Assembly: GCF_016107685.1 (NCBI RefSeq)
Contig: NZ_JABASY010000002.1
Span: forward strand, 310,001-374,000
Length of the DNA: 64,000 nucleotides
DNA from: Brevibacterium yomogidense
GTDB lineage: Bacteria; Actinomycetota; Actinomycetes; Actinomycetales; Brevibacteriaceae
Direction of reading: 5' to 3'
A program made the position numbers and the translations under genes. The number at the start of each line of letters is the position of its first letter. The stretch's first letter is position 1. Positions 27,303-35,256 of the stretch are shown piece by piece. The notes below the pieces were generated by a model. The model saw only the letters and a program-made list of their open reading frames with translations. It had not been told where the DNA came from and ran no database searches.

Positions 27303-27331
27303 TTGCTTTCGCGTCCGGGGCCGCCTACTAT
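27303..27331 (+). promoter_or_regulatory. tRNA-Ala promoter
   Basis: TTGCTT (27303-27308) and TACTAT (27326-27331) are separated by 17 bases, close to the housekeeping consensus. Transcription would begin near 27338, about 28 bases before the tRNA. Confidence 0.8.
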
Positions 27332-27365
27332 GTATCGAGTCGTCCGGGAACGGACGGTGACCTCC

Positions 27366-27438
27366 GGGGGTATGGCGCAGTTGGTAGCGCGTCTCCATGG
27401 CATGGAGAAGGTCAGGGGTTCGAATCCCCTTACCTCCA
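27366..27438 (+). tRNA. tRNA-Ala (anticodon GGC)
   Basis: The cloverleaf can be drawn by hand. The acceptor GGGGGTA pairs with TACCTCC, including the G3-U70 wobble pair that marks alanine tRNA. The D arm is GCGC-AGTTGGTA-GCGC, and the anticodon stem TCTCC/GGAGA has loop ATGGCAT with GGC at 27399-27401. The variable loop has five bases and the T arm is AGGGG-TTCGAAT-CCCCT. The discriminator is A27438; CCA is not fully encoded. It decodes GCC, the commonest alanine codon here. It stands alone with its own promoter and terminator. Confidence 0.97.
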
Positions 27439-27445
27439 CCGGAAG

Positions 27446-27490
27446 AGAAGCCCCGCTTCGTGCGAATCATCGCAGGGAGCGGGGCTTTCT
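27446..27490 (+). terminator. Intrinsic terminator after tRNA-Ala
   Basis: AAGCCCCGCT (27448-27457) pairs with AGCGGGGCTT (27478-27487), and an inner TGCGA-ATCA-TCGCA stem extends it. TTTCT follows on the 3' arm. It is 10 bases after the tRNA. Confidence 0.85.
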
Positions 27491-27828
27491 GCGTCCGCCG
27501 GCCTGATGAAGCACGGCCTGATGAGGGTCAATTGCCAAAATGTGTGTACAGGTACGGCGTGTCCTGACATGCAGTGTTGTGGTTATCGGTTGCGTCCTGC
27601 CCATCCGCGCTGGATTCCGTTGGCGTCTTCACAACTGAACTCGCCAATCCGTGGAGCTCACGACTGACCAGGGGTCTGAAGGATGCTCGGTGAGGCTGTG
27701 GAACAGCCGGTGGTCTCCCAGCTGAGGACGCCGGGGGACTAGGGGCTATCCGGATCCTCTGGAGCGGACTGCGATGTTTGGCAGAAGATTTCGGTTGCTA
27801 CCTGTGACGGCCGCAGCATGGGGGAGTC
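27491..27828. other. Gene-free 338-base interval at the island edge
   Basis: No convincing reading frame or RNA gene is seen here. The sequence is visibly A/T-richer than the preceding 27 kb. CGGCCTGATGA occurs twice near 27500-27525, and a small hairpin GGCTGT-GGA-ACAGCC lies near 27695. It may be the degraded end of an inserted segment next to the tRNA. Confidence 0.4.
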
Positions 27829-28515
27829 CTACCAAGGAATGAGTTTCCCGTCCTGGTAGAAGCCGCCGGTACCCGCGTTGACTGGCAAGTTCACGACGTG
27901 CTTGATGGAAGCCGCACCCTCGGGCACGAGGCGTCCGCCTTCGCCGCCGAGATCGGTTGCCGTCCAGCCCGGCGATGCCGCGTGGACGGTGATGCCCTCG
28001 TCCTTCAGCTCCGCCGCGAGAGCAGCGGTGAAGGAGTTCAGCGCCGCTTTGGAGACGCTGTACGCGGAAGTGTACGGGCCGACGCGAGTGATTGAGCCGG
28101 CCTCGCTCGAGACGTTGACGATGCGACCGTTGTCAGACTTGCGCACCAACGGCAGGAACACTTGCGTAGTCCGCCACTTGCCGAACAGATTGAGGCCCAG
28201 CGCATCCTGTACGTGGGCGAGGTCGACGTCGGAGGGCCGCTGGTCGTAGCTAAACAGGCCGCCGACGTTGTTGACGAGCACGTCGACCTGGCCGTGCCCG
28301 GCCTCGACCTTCGCCGATGCTGCGTCGATGCTGGTCTGATCCGAGGTGTCGAGCTGGATAGGGTGGACGTCTCCACCGATCTCCCGTGCTGCTCGGACTG
28401 CCTTCTGCTTGTGACGGGCGGTCAGCAGAACGGTGTCGCCGTCGGCTGCGAGCTGGGCCGCGAGCTCACGGCCAATTCCGCGGTTCGCACCGGTGATAAG
28501 AACTATGCGTGCCAT
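27829..28515 (-). CDS. Short-chain dehydrogenase/reductase (SDR)
   Basis: This 228-residue classical SDR uses NAD(P)(H) to interconvert a carbonyl and alcohol; substrate unknown. The cofactor motif TGANRGIG is at 8-15, NNVG at 82-85, and the catalytic Tyr/Lys in Y152-SVS-K156 with serines at 136-137. The C-terminus LPVNAGTGGFYQDGKLIPW is typical of small bacterial SDRs. An AGGAAG site lies about 12 bases before ATG 28515. It is the first gene of the A/T-richer block after tRNA-Ala. SDRs are often found close to MmyB-type XRE regulators like the one at 31.8 kb, so joint control is plausible. Confidence 0.92.
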   Translation of the reverse strand: MARIVLITGANRGIGRELAAQLAADGDTVLLTARHKQKAVRAAREIGGDVHPIQLDTSDQTSIDAASAKVEAGHGQVDVLVNNVGGLFSYDQRPSDVDLAHVQDALGLNLFGKWRTTQVFLPLVRKSDNGRIVNVSSEAGSITRVGPYTSAYSVSKAALNSFTAALAAELKDEGITVHAASPGWTATDLGGEGGRLVPEGAASIKHVVNLPVNAGTGGFYQDGKLIPW

Positions 28516-28668
28516 TGCTGGGTGTCTCTTCCTGGTTGAGAGTCGTTGGATGGGAGGTAATCGGGCGCGTCGTCACTGTTGGCCAATCGATTCGACAGGT
28601 GCTGGACGGGCCGGCCGAACAGCCGACAGTGGCTGTGACTGAGCCGATCAGTCAATGAGCGAACAGCA

Positions 28669-29403
28669 CTATTCGATGGGCCCGTTGACCGCGTAGCGGA
28701 GCCATAAGCTGCCGTCATCGAGTCGGTCCGCGTGGTGCAGCTCAAAGGACGTCGGCACTGCGGTGGTGTAGCGGCCGTCGGCTTCGAAGATCGATTGTGC
28801 GTCTTTCGTGCCATCTGCTGCTGGAGTGATGACGAGGCTGATTTCATCACACAGCTCCGCTAGGACGAACGACCAGTTCAGTCCGCCCCCGCCGCCGAGG
28901 ATCAGTTCACGGACATCGAACAACTCGCTGATCTTCCTGACCGCTTCATGGAGATCGAGTGAATCATCTCCAGCGATGAGATAGGAGATTCCTTGTGCGC
29001 GAAGGAACGCCTTGTAAGCATTGCTGGCCTTGTTGGTGAGAATCTCCACGATATGCGCAGTGGTCTCGAAGTAGTCGATCGTGTTTCCTTCCCAGGCGAG
29101 ACGGCCTGACGGGTCGACTGAGAAGTAGTGCATGGGCGCGTCGGGATCGGCGATGTGGTCTCCGCTCGGAACAGGAGACACCGACTCATCGAGACGGGGC
29201 GCGCGGTAGTGGGTGAAGTTGTCTTCACTGCTGATGCGACCGCTGAGCCACCCTTTGTGCTGCCTGTAGTGGCGGTCTGTCCCAAGTATGAGGTTGTAGT
29301 ACTCCCGCTGTGAGGCCATACCGACATCAGTCGGAAGGTAAGAGCCGACGATCTTCCCGTCGAGCGACATGTGCATATGACAGATGATCTGAGGTCTGGT
29401 CAC
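28669..29403 (-). CDS. RibD C-terminal/dihydrofolate reductase-like reductase
   Basis: This 244-residue protein has the fold of the reductase half of RibD. It starts TRPQIICHMHMSLDGKIVG (strand 1 and substrate loop), continues with SNAYKAFLRAQGISYLIAG, and has the NADPH-binding VRELILGGGGGLNWSFVLA and the end DEISLVITPAADG. True DHFR residues are not all present, so DHFR activity should not be assumed; standalone members of this family are mostly uncharacterised. GTG 29403 is supported by AGGAGG eight bases upstream. It is in line with the hydrolase upstream (gap 66 bases) and may be co-transcribed with it. Confidence 0.82.
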   Translation of the reverse strand: MTRPQIICHMHMSLDGKIVGSYLPTDVGMASQREYYNLILGTDRHYRQHKGWLSGRISSEDNFTHYRAPRLDESVSPVPSGDHIADPDAPMHYFSVDPSGRLAWEGNTIDYFETTAHIVEILTNKASNAYKAFLRAQGISYLIAGDDSLDLHEAVRKISELFDVRELILGGGGGLNWSFVLAELCDEISLVITPAADGTKDAQSIFEADGRYTTAVPTSFELHHADRLDDGSLWLRYAVNGPIE

Positions 29404-29469
29404 TGAGAATCCTCCTAGTACGCGAACCGATGAAGATTCGCGGCAGCCGTGTCGGTCGTCCCGAACGCG

Positions 29470-30489
29470 CTATACGCGTGACGAACCGCTTGATTCCAGG
29501 TTCGTGAGGAAGAACCGCTCCAACTGGTCGAAAGGGATCAGCTCTGTTCTGTCGTACAGGTCGACATGATCCGCGTGGGGCACGACAACGAGTTCGGTTT
29601 TTCCCGGTGCCTCTCTGTGGACGTCTTGGGAATAGTGCAACGAATGTGCCTCTGAGCCGGAGACCAGTAGCACCGGCGCCATGATCTCGTTGAGGTGGGC
29701 CATCAGTGGGAACGCGAAAAACGATGCCGGAGTCGTCGCTGTCCACGCAGTATTCGAATTGATCGAACGCGTATGGTAACCACGTTCGGTACGGTAGTAG
29801 TCGAAAAAGCCCGACGTGACCGCGTCGGCATCCGCGGGGAGTGTCTCTGGGAGAACACGGTCGCCCGTGACGACGCTGCCGTCCGTGCCGAGGGGAACCT
29901 CGTGGAAACCGCGGGCGTAGGTGCCGTTCTCAGCATCGATCCAGCGCTGTCGGCTGTAGTAGTCGATCACGCTCAGGCGGTTCTCCGGTGTGTAGCTGTC
30001 TCCGAGGCCGCACGAAATGCTGCGCGACATGTCATACATCGAGGTGGTCGCCACCGCCTTGATGCGGCTGTCGCTGGTCGCTGCGGTGATAGCCATACCA
30101 CTGAGACCGCAGATCGCCTGCAGTCCGATCCGGTCGCGGTCGACATTTGCCCGCTGCCCGAGGAAGTCCACGCTGGCGCTGAAATCTTCAGTGAAGACTT
30201 CCGGCGAAGCCACATCGCGCACTCCGCCGCCGCTCTCGCCGGTGAACGACGGGTCGAACGCGACGGTAATGAAGCCGCGACGAGCGAACTCGTTGGCGTA
30301 CAGGCCCGAGGACTGCTCTTTGACTGCCCCGAACGGGCCGCTGACAGCCAGAGCCGGGAGCTTGCCGGAGACGTGTGCCGGGGTGTAAAGATCACCAGCG
30401 ATCTCGATGCCGAAACGATTGCGGTAGCGCACCGAAGTCCGGGTGACCCCGTCTGCGAGTGCGAACGTGTAGTCGTCTGCGTTGACCAT
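29470..30489 (-). CDS. Alpha/beta hydrolase, dienelactone-hydrolase-like
   Basis: This 339-residue cytoplasmic hydrolase has an unknown substrate. The nucleophile region reads ICGLSGMAITAA (126-137), where C127 takes the place of the usual serine, as in dienelactone-hydrolase-like proteins; S130 is an alternative. SGPFGAVKEQSSGLYANEFA and GFITVAFDPSFTGESGG fit the first half of the YcjY-type family. The histidine is likely in PHADHVDLY near 308. AAGGAG precedes ATG 30489. It is divergent from the alcohol dehydrogenase across a 204-base gap that contains a 47-bp palindrome. Confidence 0.85.
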   Translation of the reverse strand: MVNADDYTFALADGVTRTSVRYRNRFGIEIAGDLYTPAHVSGKLPALAVSGPFGAVKEQSSGLYANEFARRGFITVAFDPSFTGESGGGVRDVASPEVFTEDFSASVDFLGQRANVDRDRIGLQAICGLSGMAITAATSDSRIKAVATTSMYDMSRSISCGLGDSYTPENRLSVIDYYSRQRWIDAENGTYARGFHEVPLGTDGSVVTGDRVLPETLPADADAVTSGFFDYYRTERGYHTRSINSNTAWTATTPASFFAFPLMAHLNEIMAPVLLVSGSEAHSLHYSQDVHREAPGKTELVVVPHADHVDLYDRTELIPFDQLERFFLTNLESSGSSRV

Positions 30490-30567
30490 GATGATTCTCC
30501 TTGTTTCGCTCTAGTCAGTGGCGGGATCTGGTTTCGTTGTTAACTATGTCGGTCTTGCAACCGGACC

Positions 30568-30614
30568 GGGAGGGCAGGTCATGCCCCCTCAGAGGGGGCA
30601 TGACCTGCCCTCCC
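30568..30614. repeat. 47-bp near-perfect palindrome in a divergent promoter region
   Basis: Arms of 23 bp (30568-30590 and 30592-30614) match perfectly around one central base (A30591). The arms begin GGGAGGGCAGGTC and are GC-rich. It sits 79 bases from the hydrolase start and 80 bases from the alcohol dehydrogenase start, so it is nearly centred between the divergent genes. Operator, cruciform or mobile-element trace are all possible; a plain terminator is unlikely because no gene ends here. Confidence 0.95.
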
Positions 30615-30693
30615 AGCGCCTGCGGCTCTGCTCGACACTGGAGCGAGGGCACCGGACAGAGCACGTGCCCGACAGCCCGATGGAGGAGAACGA

Positions 30694-31737
30694 ATGTCTA
30701 CCACTGTGAATGCCTACGGGGCAGTGTCCGCCACTGAACGTTTAGAACCGATGACAATCGAGCGCCGAGACCTTGGCCCACACGATGTGCTCATCGCCAT
30801 CGACTACGCCGGCATCTGCCACTCCGACATCCACACGGTGCGCGGCGAATGGGGGCCCATCGTCTACCCGCAGGTCGTCGGTCACGAGATTGTCGGACAC
30901 GTCGCAGCCATCGGTTCTAAGGTCACCCATCAGGTCGGGGACCGCGTCGGCGTTGGGTGCGAATCTGGCTCTTGCGGCGTGTGCGAGCAGTGCGCCAAGG
31001 GTGAGGAGGTGTATTGCCTGAATGGCAACATCCAGACTTACGGCGGGGTTGACGTCGACGGCACGATCACCCAAGGCGGCTACTCGCAGGCGACCGTGGT
31101 CAACGAGCGCTTCGTGCTTCGGGTGCCCGACTCGTTGCCGAGCGAGAAGGTCGCCCCGCTGCTGTGCGCAGGCGTGACGCTGTTCTCGCCGCTGAAGCAC
31201 TGGAGCGCAGGCCAGGGAACGAAGGTCGCGATCGTGGGCATGGGCGGCCTCGGCCACGTCGGTGTCAAGCTCGCTCGTGCCCTCGACTGCGAGGTCACCG
31301 TTCTATCCCGGACCCTCGCCAAGCAAGACGATGGTCTGAAGTTCGGAGCGGACCACTACTACGCGACGTCGGATTCAGCGACATTCGAGCAGTTGGCCGG
31401 CGAGTTCGACCTGATTCTGAGCACCGTCTCCGACAACGTCGACTACAACGACTACGTCAACCTGCTCGCCGTCGATGGCACTCTGGTGCTGCTCGGCGCC
31501 CCTACCGAGCCTGTCCGAGTCGACGCGATGGCACTACTGGCACACCGTCGTTCGATCGCTGGCTCTGCCAACGGCGGTATGAAAGTCACACAGGAGATGC
31601 TCGACTTCTGTGCTGAGCACAGCATCCTGCCTGAGATCGAGTTGATCGGAGTCGGACAAATCAATGAAGCATACGAGCGGATGGTCTCATCCGACGTGCG
31701 CTACCGCTTCGTCATCGACATCAGCACCTTGGGCTGA
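30694..31737 (+). CDS. Zinc-dependent alcohol dehydrogenase (AdhC/YahK type)
   Basis: This 347-residue medium-chain NAD(P)-dependent dehydrogenase most resembles the broad aldehyde reductases of the cinnamyl-alcohol group. The catalytic zinc ligands are C42 (AGICHSD) and H64-E65 ([10 protein letters not shown]). The structural zinc cysteines are C94, C97, C100 and C108. The Rossmann motif is [10 protein letters not shown] near 189-198. GGAGAACG precedes ATG 30694. It is followed by a terminator and an XRE regulator gene, and it faces away from the DLH-like hydrolase. A pathway link to the hydrolase and SDR is likely but not proven. Confidence 0.93.
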   Translation: MSTTVNAYGAVSATERLEPMTIERRDLGPHDVLIAIDYAGICHSDIHTVRGEWGPIVYPQVVGHEIVGHVAAIGSKVTHQVGDRVGVGCESGSCGVCEQCAKGEEVYCLNGNIQTYGGVDVDGTITQGGYSQATVVNERFVLRVPDSLPSEKVAPLLCAGVTLFSPLKHWSAGQGTKVAIVGMGGLGHVGVKLARALDCEVTVLSRTLAKQDDGLKFGADHYYATSDSATFEQLAGEFDLILSTVSDNVDYNDYVNLLAVDGTLVLLGAPTEPVRVDAMALLAHRRSIAGSANGGMKVTQEMLDFCAEHSILPEIELIGVGQINEAYERMVSSDVRYRFVIDISTLG

Positions 31738-31746
31738 CCTCGTAAG

Positions 31747-31780
31747 AGGCACGGGCCGACTGCAAAGGCGGCCCGTGCCT
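31747..31780 (+). terminator. Intrinsic terminator after the alcohol dehydrogenase
   Basis: AGGCACGGGCCG (31747-31758) pairs perfectly with 31769-31780 around a ten-base loop. It lies nine bases after the dehydrogenase stop and just before the regulator promoter. Confidence 0.8.
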
Positions 31781-31807
31781 GCACCCATCGCATACTCTGG
31801 AGAAGCC

Positions 31808-32722
31808 ATGAGCAGGAAAGACGAGATCCGCGAGTTCCTCATCACCCGAAGGGCTGGCGTCACACCGACCGAGGTCGGTTTGCCCGCTGGCGAGGACCGA
31901 CGCGTACCCGGCCTGCGCCGTGAAGAGGTTGCGGTGCTCGCCGGTGTGAGCACGGACTACTACACCAAGTTGGAACGTGGAAAGCTGCGCACCGCTTCGG
32001 CCAGTGTGCTCACGGCGATCGCCGATGCGCTGCGTCTCGATGATGTCGAGCGCATCCACCTGTTCGACCTGTTCCGTGGGCCCGGCGCAGTGCCCAAGCC
32101 ACTGGCCGCGGGGAACACAGGTGTGGCGATGCAAGAGTCAGTGCAGCGCGTCCTCGATGGGATGAGCGTGCCCGCGATCGTCTATGGGGTGACCCAGGAC
32201 ATTCTCGGATCGAACCTGCTGGGCCAGGCGATGTTCGCACCCCTGCTCGACGCGGAACGGCCGAACATGGCTCGGTTCATCTTCCTCGACTCCCGCGCTC
32301 CCGACTTCTACGATAATTGGGATCTCGCTTGCAGTCTTACGGCAGCAATGCTTCGCTACGAAGCCGGTCGTGACCCCCTCAACGAGGAGCTGACCGTGCT
32401 TATCGGCGAACTCTCCACCCGCAGTCCCCAGTTCCGCTCCCACTGGGCGGAGAGCGACGTCCACGAGCACCGGAGCGGGCGCAAGATATTCCACCATCCT
32501 GCGGTCGGAGCCATCGAAGCAGCCTATGACGTGCTCGAGCTCCCCGGCGAACACGGGATCTCCATCACGACCTACAGCGTCGACCCCAACACACCCAGCG
32601 CGGAGAAACTCTCGCTACTGTCTAGTTGGGCCGCCAGCATAAGTATCGACACCGACCTGGGAGGCAGCTCGCCGGACACGGCCGCACTTGTGGCGGAGGA
32701 GGACCGATGGACGGACACGTGA
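31808..32722 (+). CDS. XRE-family regulator with MmyB-like ligand domain
   Basis: This 304-residue DNA-binding protein has a helix-turn-helix at about 30-80 (RVPGLRREEVAVLAGVST, DYYTKLERGK). The MmyB-like ligand-binding domain (about 105-275) contains VYGVTQDILGSN, FIFLDSRAPDFYDNW and LSTRSPQFRSHWAESDV. Members of this group bind fatty-acid-like ligands and are often next to short-chain dehydrogenases. The frame opens at 31664, but ATG 31808 lies just after GGAGAAGCC and matches family N-termini. A CATACT -10 box (31791-31796) precedes it. Its last 16 bases overlap the cupin gene. Confidence 0.92.
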   Translation: MSRKDEIREFLITRRAGVTPTEVGLPAGEDRRVPGLRREEVAVLAGVSTDYYTKLERGKLRTASASVLTAIADALRLDDVERIHLFDLFRGPGAVPKPLAAGNTGVAMQESVQRVLDGMSVPAIVYGVTQDILGSNLLGQAMFAPLLDAERPNMARFIFLDSRAPDFYDNWDLACSLTAAMLRYEAGRDPLNEELTVLIGELSTRSPQFRSHWAESDVHEHRSGRKIFHHPAVGAIEAAYDVLELPGEHGISITTYSVDPNTPSAEKLSLLSSWAASISIDTDLGGSSPDTAALVAEEDRWTDT

Positions 32723-33048
32723 TCGATCGTGCCGACGGACGTGTTGGCGGAGACGCCTGGGAAGGGGAGTTCGTCGGAGCCCGGTACAACGCCGGTATCT
32801 GCGTCGTGATGGTCAGCTCGCGGGACGCTGGTTACGGGCCCCGCCTCCACCAGCACCCATACCCTGAGACATTCATCATCCGCCGCGGGCGCGCACGCTT
32901 CACCGTCGGCAACGATGAGATGATCGGCCGCGCCGGGCAGATCATCGTCGTCCCGGCTTTTATCCCACACTCATTCCGTACGTTCGGTCCTTACGAGGCT
33001 GTCGATATCCACGCCAACAACGAAATCGTTACCGAGTGGCTGGAATGA
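32707..33048 (+). CDS. Small cupin-domain protein
   Basis: The product is a 113-residue single-domain cupin. The metal ligands are visible as H48, H50 and E54 (LHQHPYPETF) and H88 (PAFIPHSF), so it may be an enzyme or a ligand-binding protein; the substrate is unknown. ATG 32707 lies within the end of the XRE regulator gene (16-base overlap), so the two are translationally coupled and likely act together. It is the last clear gene of the A/T-richer block. Confidence 0.88.
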   Translation: MDGHVIDRADGRVGGDAWEGEFVGARYNAGICVVMVSSRDAGYGPRLHQHPYPETFIIRRGRARFTVGNDEMIGRAGQIIVVPAFIPHSFRTFGPYEAVDIHANNEIVTEWLE

Positions 33049-33157
33049 AAGACGGCCCGCTATGAGACTGTCGAGCCCGGACACGACTGGTCCGACAACA
33101 TGCAGATCTTGGTCAGAAGCTTAGACGCGGCGCAGCCGAGAGCGGGTCCATCACACC

Positions 33158-33610
33158 TCAGCCGGGCACTTCCGCTTCTCCGTATTCCGCGGCCGGACCG
33201 AAGAGGAACCTCCTGCCGGAGATGCGCTCGATGTCGACCGCGATGATCGTCGGCTTCCACGAGCCGATCCATGGCACAAGCCCGGAGGCGTCGACGGCGG
33301 CCTTCTCTGCGGCGTTCTCGACGATCCGCGTGGTGCCCCGGGCGATGACGCTGCACGCGCCCGTGTCGGTGAGTTCGTCGACCTCGAACGCAGCGGTCTT
33401 CGTGACCGTCGCCGCAAAGAGCTTGTCGCCGGGAGCCGTCCGGATGTAGAGCGTCCCCAGCCCCTTCCCCGTGTCGTGCAGGGCGTAGTTGACGGGGAAG
33501 ATGTACGGCTCGCCCGCGATGACTGTCACCAGTCTGCCCAGTCGCGGTGCTGCGAGGAACGAGAGCGACTCCTCGTTCGTCAGGACCTGCATGATGTCGT
33601 CGTCCGCCAT
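33158..33610 (-). CDS. Pyridoxamine 5'-phosphate oxidase-like (split-barrel FMN) protein
   Basis: This 150-residue split-barrel protein starts MADDDIMQVLTNEESLSFLA. It continues with PRLGRLVTVIAGEPYIFPVNY and LYIRTAPGDKLFAA, the usual lines of the FMN-binding PNPOx-like family. Such proteins are often F420- or flavin-dependent oxidoreductases; true PdxH activity is unlikely at this length. The frame runs further upstream, but ATG 33610 is the first methionine consistent with the family; a TATCAT box on the - strand near 33650 could be the -10. It faces the cupin gene across 110 bases. Confidence 0.85.
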   Translation of the reverse strand: MADDDIMQVLTNEESLSFLAAPRLGRLVTVIAGEPYIFPVNYALHDTGKGLGTLYIRTAPGDKLFAATVTKTAAFEVDELTDTGACSVIARGTTRIVENAAEKAAVDASGLVPWIGSWKPTIIAVDIERISGRRFLFGPAAEYGEAEVPG

Positions 33611-33804
33611 GGACCTCACCCACTTCTTCGTGTGTCGGATGGTCTGATGATACTGCCCCCGCAGACCCGTCCGTGACGACACTCACCTCACGGGGTGATG
33701 GGTGGGAGGGGAGCTTGTCACCACTCAGCGGCGCGGGACTGTCGTGGGCAGCGCTCGTCATGCCTCAGAATGCATAACTATTCGGTTTCTGTCGCACTCT
33801 GTCG

Positions 33805-33810
33805 TACGAT
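33805..33810 (+). promoter_or_regulatory. -10 box of a leaderless promoter (TetR regulator)
   Basis: TACGAT ends six bases before ATG 33817, with no Shine-Dalgarno sequence between. Confidence 0.6.
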
Positions 33811-33816
33811 CGCCTC

Positions 33817-34350
33817 ATGGAGCGTCGCGAGCGGATCATCGCATCCGCGTTGCAGGTCGTTGCGGACGGTGGCCTCAAGGGCCTCACACACCGAGCGGTT
33901 GATCGTCATGCGAACCTGGCGGAAGGCAGCACGGGGAACCTCTTCCCGCGGCGCGACGATCTCATTCACGCGCTTCTCACACACCTCGGGGACCGGGACA
34001 AGGAGCTGTTCCGGCAGGCGGAGGAGGTCAGGGTCTCTGCTCCTCACCAGGTCGCTGCCCTGCTGACCCGTGGTGTGCAGCGGATGGTGGCTGCGGACAA
34101 CGCGGCGCTCACACGTGTCCGTCTTGCGATGATGCCGGCGAATCCGTCGGAGGCGGGGGAGTTCTATCGTGGGTTCCTGCGGAACCTCGAGCGCACACTC
34201 ACGAGGGCGGGGGCAGACGATGTCGAAGCGCGCTCCCGCGCTGTCATGGACTACTTGGACGGTGTCGTCTTCCATGCGCTCACCATCGACCCGCGCCCGA
34301 TCGACACGGACATGACCGAACGGGTATTCCTGCTCCTCATCACCGAGTAG
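33817..34350 (+). CDS. TetR-family transcriptional regulator
   Basis: This 177-residue protein has an N-terminal helix-turn-helix (3-46: RRERIIASALQVVADGGLKG, LTHRAVDRHANLAEGSTGNLF) followed by a helical ligand domain. It is probably leaderless, with TACGAT six bases before ATG. It is divergent from the PNPOx-like gene (about 206 bases between the starts), which is its most likely target. The word GAACGATCGA occurs twice after the gene (around 34361 and 34396), between it and yggS. Confidence 0.9.
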   Translation: MERRERIIASALQVVADGGLKGLTHRAVDRHANLAEGSTGNLFPRRDDLIHALLTHLGDRDKELFRQAEEVRVSAPHQVAALLTRGVQRMVAADNAALTRVRLAMMPANPSEAGEFYRGFLRNLERTLTRAGADDVEARSRAVMDYLDGVVFHALTIDPRPIDTDMTERVFLLLITE

Positions 34351-34439
34351 GCGCCCACGGAACGATCGATGATATCGACGGGCCTACGGCTCCGAACGAT
34401 CGACGACACTCAGCAACCGATGCCGAAAGGACGTGTTCC

Positions 34440-35201
34440 ATGGATGCCAACGGCTCCTATCCGCCCGCGCAGACAGTCGACGACTTCGTCGCCAACCTCG
34501 CCGCGGTGAGGGCGCGCATCGATGCGGCGGCGGCACGTGCGGGACGCAACGGCTCCGACGTGCGGCTTCTGCCGGTGAGCAAGACCGTGCCGCAGGAGCG
34601 GCTCCGTCTGGCGGTGGAGGCCGGCTGCTCCCAGCTGGGGGAGAACAAGGTGCAGGAAGCGGTGCGGAAGCACGGCGAGATGTCCGATGTCGCGGTCGAC
34701 TGGGTGATCATCGGCCATCTGCAGCGGAACAAGGCCCGTGACGTCGCCGCGTTCGCCACCGAGTTCCAGGCCCTCGACTCGCTGCGCATCGCAGAGGCGT
34801 TGGAGCGGCGTCTACAGTCCGCAGGCCGCGGCATAGACGTGTACGTGCAGGTCAACACGTCCGCGGAGGAGCAGAAGTACGGGCTCGACCCGGAAGGCGT
34901 CCCGGGCGTGCTGGCGGAACTCGCCCACTTCGACTCCCTGCGTGTCCGAGGACTCATGACCCTCGCTCTCTTCACGGACGACACCGCGCGAGTGCGGGAG
35001 TGCTTCCGCGTCCTGCGCGGTGTGCGCGACCGGGCTCGCGAGACCGACCCCGATCTCATCGGCCCCGGGGAGCTGTCGATGGGGATGTCCGGGGACTTCG
35101 AGGCCGCAGTCGAAGAAGGCGCAGACGTCGTGCGGGTCGGCCAGGCGATCTTCGGAGCCCGCGCGACTCCGGACTCCGACTACTGGCCCGGGCTCGCCTG
35201 A
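34440..35201 (+). CDS. YggS-family pyridoxal phosphate homeostasis protein
   Basis: This 253-residue alanine-racemase-fold protein binds PLP and keeps free PLP and amino-acid pools in balance. The PLP lysine is K48 in LLPVSKTVPQ, followed by CSQLGENKVQEA and DWVIIGHLQRNKAR, QVNTSAEEQKYGL and LSMGMSGDFEAAV, all family marks. AAAGGACG precedes ATG 34440. In many Gram-positives it lies beside sepF and ftsZ; here it lies between a TetR gene and a flotillin gene. Confidence 0.93.
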   Translation: MDANGSYPPAQTVDDFVANLAAVRARIDAAAARAGRNGSDVRLLPVSKTVPQERLRLAVEAGCSQLGENKVQEAVRKHGEMSDVAVDWVIIGHLQRNKARDVAAFATEFQALDSLRIAEALERRLQSAGRGIDVYVQVNTSAEEQKYGLDPEGVPGVLAELAHFDSLRVRGLMTLALFTDDTARVRECFRVLRGVRDRARETDPDLIGPGELSMGMSGDFEAAVEEGADVVRVGQAIFGARATPDSDYWPGLA

Positions 35202-35256
35202 GCGTCCCGCTGCACGTGGGCGACGAACGATACAGGTGGTGACCGTCGCGGACGCG

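Noticed and set aside
27366..33100. Integrated prophage or integrative element at tRNA-Ala
   Set aside because: No integrase, excisionase or phage gene and no direct repeat of the tRNA end was found; kept only as a composition-based island.
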